Assembly (NCBI GenBank): GCA_031289815.1 | Contig: JAITOS010000136.1 | Coordinates: 1 to 30,578 of the forward strand | Direction: 5' to 3' | DNA: 30,578 nucleotides | Source: Peptococcaceae bacterium | GTDB taxonomy: Bacteria > Bacillota > Desulfitobacteriia > Desulfitobacteriales > Desulfitobacteriaceae | In this document: positions 25,791-30,578 of the stretch, piece after piece | Numbering within the stretch: position 1 is the first letter of the stretch | Layout of the letters: each line of letters opens with the position of its first letter | Translations under genes and position numbers: made by a program | Notes under the pieces: generated by a model | Database searches by the model: none | Told to the model about the DNA's origin: nothing | What the model saw: only the letters and a program-made list of their open reading frames with translations

Positions 25791-27002
25791 ATGAAGCAAG
25801 GAGCGGAAGAGGTCTTTAACTGGAAAGCGGTCGATCAAAACGGACGGCCGGTACGCGGGGTTTCTCCCGCCGACAGGGTTTCTCAGGTTTGCGCCCATGT
25901 GCGTAAATTGGGATATGTCCCCATACAGATCAGTCAGCGCGGTGGGATCAGAGTGAGGTTGGGGCTGACCGAACGATCGGCGATGCATTGGGAGAGCTTT
26001 GCCAAGCGTCTGTATATCTTGTTGGAAACGGGAATTCCATTGCTCAAAGCGCTGGATATTTTAGGACAGAGCGCGAAAAAACCGGGACAGCGGCAGGCGT
26101 GGCGGCAGGTCCGGGACAGCATTGAGGATGGGGAGGCGCTTTCCGAAGCCGTTTGCCTGAGCGGTTGCAGGCCGCAGGCGATCATGCAGACGATGCTCAA
26201 AGCGGGAGAAAAGATGGGGAATTTGGCGCGCGCGCTGGAGTATATGGGAAAGGAACTGGAAAGGCAACGGCTGTTCCGCCGAAAAATGATGATGGCCATG
26301 AGCTACCCGGCGCTCCTGTTTCTGGCGGTGATCTTTGTTTTATTTGCCTTGAGCGTATGGGTAACGCCGGTATATGAAAATCTGTTCCAGGGAATGGGAA
26401 TAGAATCGCCGCCATTAAGCCGGATGATCTTTGCCGGCGCCCGGATATTGCCGCGGGGATTTGGCGTGATACTGGCGGCGAGCGGGATCGCCTTGATGGC
26501 GCTGAGAATCCGCTATCCGCTGACTTGGCGGGAACAAAGCCTGAAATGGCTCAGCGCGCTGCCGTATATACGCACTGTATGGGTCTTAAAGGATTGGGTG
26601 CAATGGCACAGGATCGTGGAAATTTCGCTGCGTTCCGGCTTAAATCTGTTGGAGGCGCTGCGCTTGACGACGGGAGCGATACAGACGACGACCGCGCGCA
26701 ATCTGAACGCTCAATTGATCCTGGCGGTTCAGCAGGGACAGCGCTTGACCTCGATTCTGCGCGCCGAGCGGGTCTTTCCGGCAGAGGCGTGTGAGATGCT
26801 CTCGGTCGCCGAAGAATCAGGGCAGTTGGGGGAGATGTTTCAGCGCGTGGCCGAACAGTTACAGGCTGAGTTTGAGGGCAAGCTGCACAGAATGACCAAG
26901 GTCATAGAACCACTGCTCATTTTAGGGGTTACGGCGTTGATCGGCTTTGTGGCGATGGGCGTACTGCTGCCGGTACTCGACGCCAGCACCCAAATCTATT
27001 AG
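25791..27002 (+). CDS. Type II secretion / type IV pilus platform protein (GspF/PilC)
   Basis: GspF/PilC is the inner membrane platform that couples the ATPase to pilin insertion. The 403-residue protein has the N-terminal FNWKAVDQNGRPVRG stretch and two repeats of the T2SSF domain: first with FAKRLYILLETGIPLLKAL (about 66-84), then with WHRIVEISLRSGLNLLEAL (about 280-298). Each repeat carries membrane helices, and the protein ends VLLPVLDASTQIY. ATG 25791 follows a GGTGGAG site at short distance; GTG 25788 is an alternative. The gene lies 10 nt after the ATPase stop. Confidence 0.95.
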   Translation: MKQGAEEVFNWKAVDQNGRPVRGVSPADRVSQVCAHVRKLGYVPIQISQRGGIRVRLGLTERSAMHWESFAKRLYILLETGIPLLKALDILGQSAKKPGQRQAWRQVRDSIEDGEALSEAVCLSGCRPQAIMQTMLKAGEKMGNLARALEYMGKELERQRLFRRKMMMAMSYPALLFLAVIFVLFALSVWVTPVYENLFQGMGIESPPLSRMIFAGARILPRGFGVILAASGIALMALRIRYPLTWREQSLKWLSALPYIRTVWVLKDWVQWHRIVEISLRSGLNLLEALRLTTGAIQTTTARNLNAQLILAVQQGQRLTSILRAERVFPAEACEMLSVAEESGQLGEMFQRVAEQLQAEFEGKLHRMTKVIEPLLILGVTALIGFVAMGVLLPVLDASTQIY

Positions 27003-27112
27003 GCGAAGCGGCAAGGCGGGCGCTTGCGCCATCATGGAAACAAAGGAGGGATGCCGAAACGGTAAAGCGCGGGAGAGGGCGGAGACTAAAAAGAAAGATG
27101 GAGGGGATGGGT

Positions 27113-27601
27113 ATGAGAATGAAGCGCAAGAACAAAGAGGACGGCTTTACCTTAATTGAGGTCATGGCGGTGATGATCATTCTGGCGATCATGGCGGTAA
27201 TCGCCATACCCAAAGTGGCGGCAAGCTCGGAGCAAGCCAGAAAAAACGCGGACATCACCACCGGGAATCAGGTAAAAGCTGCCCTGGATTTCTATCAGGT
27301 GCAAAAGGGCAGTTATCCCAAATTGGCGGATATGACAGTCGGCAGCGTGGCCAGCGGCGGCGTGGTGGCCTGCGCGGGCTTTATTCCGGAGTATATGGCG
27401 AAGCTGGACGCTAAAATGACACAGCAAAGCGTGGACAGCGCCCATCGCGGTTTTGGCGTTAAAGTGATCCCGACCAGCGGCGGCTATCCGGCGACCGAAA
27501 ATAATCTGATCGTCATTTATCTTGCGGCGGACGGATCCGGCGCGGAAGTCCGGACGATGGACGCCAGCCTGAGCAACGTGCTGTGGAGTTCCGCCGAATA
27601 A
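27113..27601 (+). CDS. Major GspG-like prepilin
   Basis: The 162-residue product has the leader MRMKRKNKEDG, cleavage site G|FTLIEVMAVMIILAIMAVIAIP with Glu at +5, and the post-helix stretch with NADITTGNQVKAALDFYQVQ. The Asp- and Gly-rich GspG-type tail is present but short. It is the best preserved pilin in the cluster and probably the main filament subunit. GGAGGGG lies 6 nt before ATG 27113; upstream in-frame ATGs at 27098 and 27107 overlap that site. The gap of 110 nt from the platform gene is purine-rich. Confidence 0.9.
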   Translation: MRMKRKNKEDGFTLIEVMAVMIILAIMAVIAIPKVAASSEQARKNADITTGNQVKAALDFYQVQKGSYPKLADMTVGSVASGGVVACAGFIPEYMAKLDAKMTQQSVDSAHRGFGVKVIPTSGGYPATENNLIVIYLAADGSGAEVRTMDASLSNVLWSSAE

Positions 27602-27621
27602 AGAGAGAGGGGGAGAAGCGC

Positions 27622-28383
27622 TTGCCGGGACAGGGTCTGTTTTGGGGAATGCTGGGTTTAGTCGTGGGGAGTTTTTTGAACGTCGTGATTTATCGGCTGC
27701 CGCGCGGTCAATCCATCGTCCATCCGGGGTCTCGCTGTCCCGCTTGCGAACGCTCCTTACGACCGATGGAATTGATTCCGGTAGCCAGCTATATCCTGCA
27801 AAGGGGGCGGTGTCGGCATTGCGGCGCGAAAATATCCAAACGCTATCCGGGCGTTGAGATTCTGACGGGCGTCCTCTTTTACCTTACGACGCGGCAGGAA
27901 GGAGGCGGAGAGCCGCTTCGTTTACTACTGGATCTGATCTTTGTCTCCGGCTTGGTGGCGCTGAGCTTTATTGATATCGCAGAGCTGCGTCTGCCGGATG
28001 CGATCGTCCTGCCGCTGCTGATTCTCGGTGCGGCGGGGGCCTTCTTGGCGGACGGAGGGCCGGAAGGATGGGAAGCGATCTTCAGCGCGGCGGGCGTTGG
28101 CTTGATATTTGCCCTGATCGCCTGGCTGTATCCGGCGGGGATGGGCTGGGGGGACGTCAAGCTGGCGGCGGCGCTGGGGGTGTTCCTGGGGTTTCCTAAG
28201 ATAGTGCTGGCGATTTTTAGCGGCAGTCTGATCGGCGCGTTGGTCGGCGGCGCATTGATCTTGAGCCAACGAATCGCGCCGCGGCAGCCGCTGCCGTTTG
28301 GGCCTTATCTGGCGCTGGGCGCTGTCTTTGCCTTGCTTTGGGGGAATCCGCTGATCACATTTTACTGGAATCTTGGGTTTTAG
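27622..28383 (+). CDS. pilD: Prepilin peptidase / N-methyltransferase (PilD/GspO)
   Basis: This membrane aspartic protease cleaves the leaders of the cluster's prepilins and methylates the new N-terminus. The 253-residue protein has the family start VGSFLNVVIYRLPRG and a cytoplasmic zinc loop with two CxxC pairs (Cys39/42 and Cys64/67). Catalytic Asp118 lies in FIDIAELRLPD and Asp178 in the GWGDVKLAAALG motif. The best start is TTG 27622, 6 nt after GGGGGAG; the gene overlaps nothing and follows the major pilin by 20 nt. Confidence 0.95.
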   Translation: MPGQGLFWGMLGLVVGSFLNVVIYRLPRGQSIVHPGSRCPACERSLRPMELIPVASYILQRGRCRHCGAKISKRYPGVEILTGVLFYLTTRQEGGGEPLRLLLDLIFVSGLVALSFIDIAELRLPDAIVLPLLILGAAGAFLADGGPEGWEAIFSAAGVGLIFALIAWLYPAGMGWGDVKLAAALGVFLGFPKIVLAIFSGSLIGALVGGALILSQRIAPRQPLPFGPYLALGAVFALLWGNPLITFYWNLGF

Positions 28384-28424
28384 AACCCGGATGGAATGAT
28401 TCATGGAGATGGAGATAAAAGAGG

Positions 28425-29822
28425 ATGGGGAGAGAGATAGCGGTCATTCAGATGACCGACAGCGAGATAACGGTGCTGTGGGCAAAGCTGAAACAAAAGG
28501 ATAAGACGGATCCCTGGGAGGTGGAGGCGATTCCCGTACCTCCCGGCGTGATTTGTCAGGGGGAATTGCTTAAAAGAGAAATGTTGGAAAATATTTTGCA
28601 TAAGAGCAAGAGCTGTCAGCGGCTAAAGGCCGGGAAAACGTCGGCAATCTTCGTCTTGAATCAGCTTCAGGGGTTTTGCCGTACCTTCTCTTTACCCTGG
28701 ATATCGCCTCAGAAGCGGGCGGCCGCGATGCAATTCTTGCTGAATGACGAATATGCCGCGGATGAACAAGCGTTATGGTTCGACTACCTTACGCTGGAGG
28801 AAAACAAGGAAGAGAATATTTTGCAGGTCATGGCGGGAGCGGCTCGCAGTCATTTGCTGGCGCCTTATGCGGAAGCGCTGGGAGCTGTGGGATTCAAGGT
28901 GGAAAACGTCTATTTTGGAGCGGCGCTGCTGACGGATTTTCTGGCGCTAAAAACAGAAGAGGACGCTTTGTTCCTCGATTTGGATGGAGAAATCCCGCAG
29001 ATGATTTTCTGGCATGGCCGCTATCCCGGCGCCATGCGGGTATGGACGCCGACAGCGGAGACGATATTCGATCCGGAGGAATGGGCGGGAGAAGTCCGCC
29101 GCTTGTTGTTATATGCCGGTGGGCAATGGGAAGGGCTGAACCTGCAAACGGTGTACACAGGCGGAGAAAGATCAAGGGCGGTAGCGGATCAGGTGGGGTT
29201 GAGTCAGCGCGTTTTAGCGGTTCGGCAAATCCTTGAACAACGGCGTCCTGAAGCGGCGGCCCTGTTTAGCGGGGAGTACGCCTTGGGCGGCGCATTCCTT
29301 GAAATTTTATTGGAAGATAGAAAGAAAAAGATACGCTTGGATCTTGTGGCCAAGTCATTGAAACAAAAAAAGTGGCTTCGTCGGACGAAAATAGCGGCGG
29401 CTATTTGGTTGATCGCTTGCGTTGCGGGCTTCGGCGGTCAGGGAATCACGATGAGAGAGCGCGGCCAATGGAGCGCTGAAAGCGAGGCCGCCAAAGCGCA
29501 AGTGACAAGCGCCTTAGACCATCAAACGCAGGATCAGTCCCTCGAGTCGCAATGGCGGAAGGCTTTAGAACCTTCTTTTCAGATTGCCAGCCATCTGGAT
29601 CAATTAGAAAGGATCCGGACAGGTACGCTGACTTACGATGAAATTCAATACAAAGACGGGATATTAGGGATCAAAGGAACGGCGTCTTCGGCACGGGATG
29701 TGCGTTATTTTTTAGAAGGCATGGAAAGCTTGGGCTGGCGGCAGCCGGTATTGACCGGATATAAGCAAGCGCTTGACGGCGTCTTTGAATTTGCGATCCA
29801 GGCGCAAGCGGCGACGCCTTAG
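28425..29822 (+). CDS. PilM-PilN fusion / GspL-like assembly protein
   Basis: The 465-residue product joins an actin-like cytoplasmic domain (about 1-290) to a membrane helix (about 321-340) and an extracytoplasmic domain that resembles PilN, ending DVRYFLEGMESLGW and FEFAIQA. The cytoplasmic part has the IQMTDSEITVLWA start, a PilM-like VMAGAARSHL stretch and DLDGEIPQMIF. This layout matches GspL of type II secretion, or PilM and PilN fused in one chain. It would link the ATPase to the periplasmic or outer-face scaffold. The start is ATG 28425; the ribosome site overlaps it closely. The identity of the PilM nucleotide-binding residues cannot be confirmed by eye. Confidence 0.75.
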   Translation: MGREIAVIQMTDSEITVLWAKLKQKDKTDPWEVEAIPVPPGVICQGELLKREMLENILHKSKSCQRLKAGKTSAIFVLNQLQGFCRTFSLPWISPQKRAAAMQFLLNDEYAADEQALWFDYLTLEENKEENILQVMAGAARSHLLAPYAEALGAVGFKVENVYFGAALLTDFLALKTEEDALFLDLDGEIPQMIFWHGRYPGAMRVWTPTAETIFDPEEWAGEVRRLLLYAGGQWEGLNLQTVYTGGERSRAVADQVGLSQRVLAVRQILEQRRPEAAALFSGEYALGGAFLEILLEDRKKKIRLDLVAKSLKQKKWLRRTKIAAAIWLIACVAGFGGQGITMRERGQWSAESEAAKAQVTSALDHQTQDQSLESQWRKALEPSFQIASHLDQLERIRTGTLTYDEIQYKDGILGIKGTASSARDVRYFLEGMESLGWRQPVLTGYKQALDGVFEFAIQAQAATP

Positions 29823-29831
29823 GGAGAGAGT

Positions 29832-30308
29832 ATGCAGGGAAATAGAAAGTGGCAATGGCTTTTTTATGGCTTATTAGGAGGAATCATAGTATCCTGCCTG
29901 AGCTTTGGCTGGTTATTTTATTGCGAACGGAATGAGGCGCAGGCCCAGCGGTATGAGGCCGCGTACTGGCAGGATCAAGCGGAGCTTCTGAAAGAAGGCC
30001 GGACGGAAGCCATCGGGATTCCGTCCTTGAAAGATTTGCCGGCGATCATTGAAGTATGCTGTGTGAAATTCCAGGAACAGGGGGTACAGGTGAGAACGTT
30101 CAATATCGAAAGCTTTTCTACCCGTGAAGCTGAAACGGGATTAGACTACGCGCTGCTGCGCTTGCAGTTGTGGAGCGAGCCGCCGTTGGTACAAAGGGTT
30201 TTACAGGAGATTGAGGAAAAAAACGATCTGGCGATTCACATTCAGGAAGTGATTTCGCGGCCGGAGGAAAGCGAGGTATTGCTGCGGATTTATTTAATGC
30301 CTGAATGA
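29832..30308 (+). CDS. PilO/GspM-like assembly protein
   Basis: The 158-residue product has one N-terminal membrane helix (about 9-30), a coiled-coil-like stretch (about 35-55), and a small alpha/beta domain. This is the layout of PilO and GspM, which pair with PilN/GspL. Sequence motifs in this family are weak, so the call rests on layout, on position 9 nt after the PilM-PilN fusion, and on the C-terminal PPLVQRVLQEIEEKNDLAI stretch. GGGAGAG precedes the ATG. It is the last gene of the plus-strand run in the window. Confidence 0.65.
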   Translation: MQGNRKWQWLFYGLLGGIIVSCLSFGWLFYCERNEAQAQRYEAAYWQDQAELLKEGRTEAIGIPSLKDLPAIIEVCCVKFQEQGVQVRTFNIESFSTREAETGLDYALLRLQLWSEPPLVQRVLQEIEEKNDLAIHIQEVISRPEESEVLLRIYLMPE

Positions 30309-30340
30309 GCAAACAGGTAGTCGGCAGGGAAGGCGATGTA

Positions 30341-30470
30341 TCTTCTGTCTCATCTGCTTTGGGGTCGGCGCGGGGTGGGATTCTTTTCTGTTTTATCTTT
30401 TTCTGGGGTCGCCGCAGGGCGGATTTCTCTTCTGTCTCATCTTTTTCTGGGGTCGCCACAGGGCGGACGG
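30341..30470. repeat. Three imperfect tandem repeats of 43-44 bp
   Basis: The phrase TCTTCTGTCTCATCT recurs near 30341, 30383 and 30427 (with changes in the middle copy). Each is followed by TTTGGGGTCG or TCTGGGGTCG and a GGGxGG block. Offsets between equivalent bases are 43 and 44 nt. The last two copies agree best. The array starts 32 nt after the last gene and no coding function is seen. Confidence 0.7.
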
Positions 30471-30556
30471 TTCCGCTTTTCGTCCCGCTGCGCCTTCCTG
30501 GCGCAAAGGGACGCGCTCGGCATCCATGCCTCGCTTTTCGCGGAACCGTCCGCCCT
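30460..30556. repeat. Long inverted repeat with nested hairpin
   Basis: AGGGCGGACGGTTCCGC (30460-30476) pairs perfectly over 17 bp with GCGGAACCGTCCGCCCT (30540-30556). Inside, CGTCCC/GGGACG (30481-30486 and 30508-30513) enclose TGCGCC/GGCGCA (30489-30494 and 30500-30505) with a TTCCT loop. Both outer arms carry GCTTTTCG at their inner side. The element runs on from the tandem repeats and may continue past the window edge, where TTCTGGGG recurs. Confidence 0.75.
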
Positions 30557-30578
30557 TCGCTTGGGTTTGTTCTGGGGC

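Noticed and set aside
30118..30459. Minus-strand open frame across the end of the PilO-like gene and the tandem repeats.
   Set aside because: It overlaps a well-supported gene on the other strand, and its N-terminal half is only the translated repeats.
30341..30470. CRISPR array.
   Set aside because: Units are contiguous and degenerate, with no conserved repeat separated by unique spacers.

Overview
The window looks like chromosomal DNA of a Bacillota bacterium. The evidence is the gene order (mraZ-rsmH-ftsL-spoVD/ftsI-murE-murF-mraY-murD-ftsW-murG-X-murB-murA-ftsQ-sbp-ftsZ), strong GGAGG-type ribosome sites with frequent TTG and GTG starts, a PASTA-bearing division transpeptidase, the small basic protein Sbp, and a DNPR motif in MurE that points to meso-diaminopimelate peptidoglycan. 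A near-perfect sigma-H-type promoter before ftsZ fits an endospore former, but this is inference. A diderm class such as the Negativicutes cannot be told from a monoderm one here.

Layout. (1) Positions 1-2831, minus strand: the 5' part of a large BvgS-like sensor histidine kinase with two periplasmic solute-binding domains, GAF, PAS and HisKA; the window edge cuts it. (2) 3046-3075: three 10-bp-spaced GTGG(A/T)G repeats, a typical MraZ operator. (3) 3101-20425, plus strand: an almost uninterrupted division and cell wall cluster. It makes the lipid-linked precursor (murE, murF, mraY, murD, murG, murB, murA), polymerises and crosslinks septal wall (ftsW, spoVD/ftsI), and builds the divisome (ftsL, ftsQ, ftsZ). 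Two expected genes are absent as such: ftsA, and a canonical murC. The murC position holds a 260-residue protein that resembles a shrunken MurC lacking its P-loop and C-terminal domain. (4) 20518-20621: terminator hairpins. (5) 20658-21888, minus strand: a PadR-family regulator and a membrane protein. (6) 22159-30308, plus strand: a type II secretion / type IV pilus-like assembly cluster in the order G-like, I-, J-, K-like pseudopilins, ATPase (GspE/PilB), platform (GspF/PilC), major GspG-like pilin, prepilin peptidase, PilM-PilN (GspL-like) fusion and PilO/GspM-like protein. (7) 30341-30578: tandem repeats followed by a long inverted repeat.

The strongest unusual signals are the degenerate MurC-like protein inside the murein operon, the sigma-H-type promoter that separates ftsZ from the rest of the cluster, the missing ftsA, the first pseudopilin gene whose leader and body lie in different frames, and the repeat/hairpin element at the right edge. 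No tRNA, rRNA, CRISPR array or insertion sequence was seen. No gene-free stretch exceeds about 275 bases.
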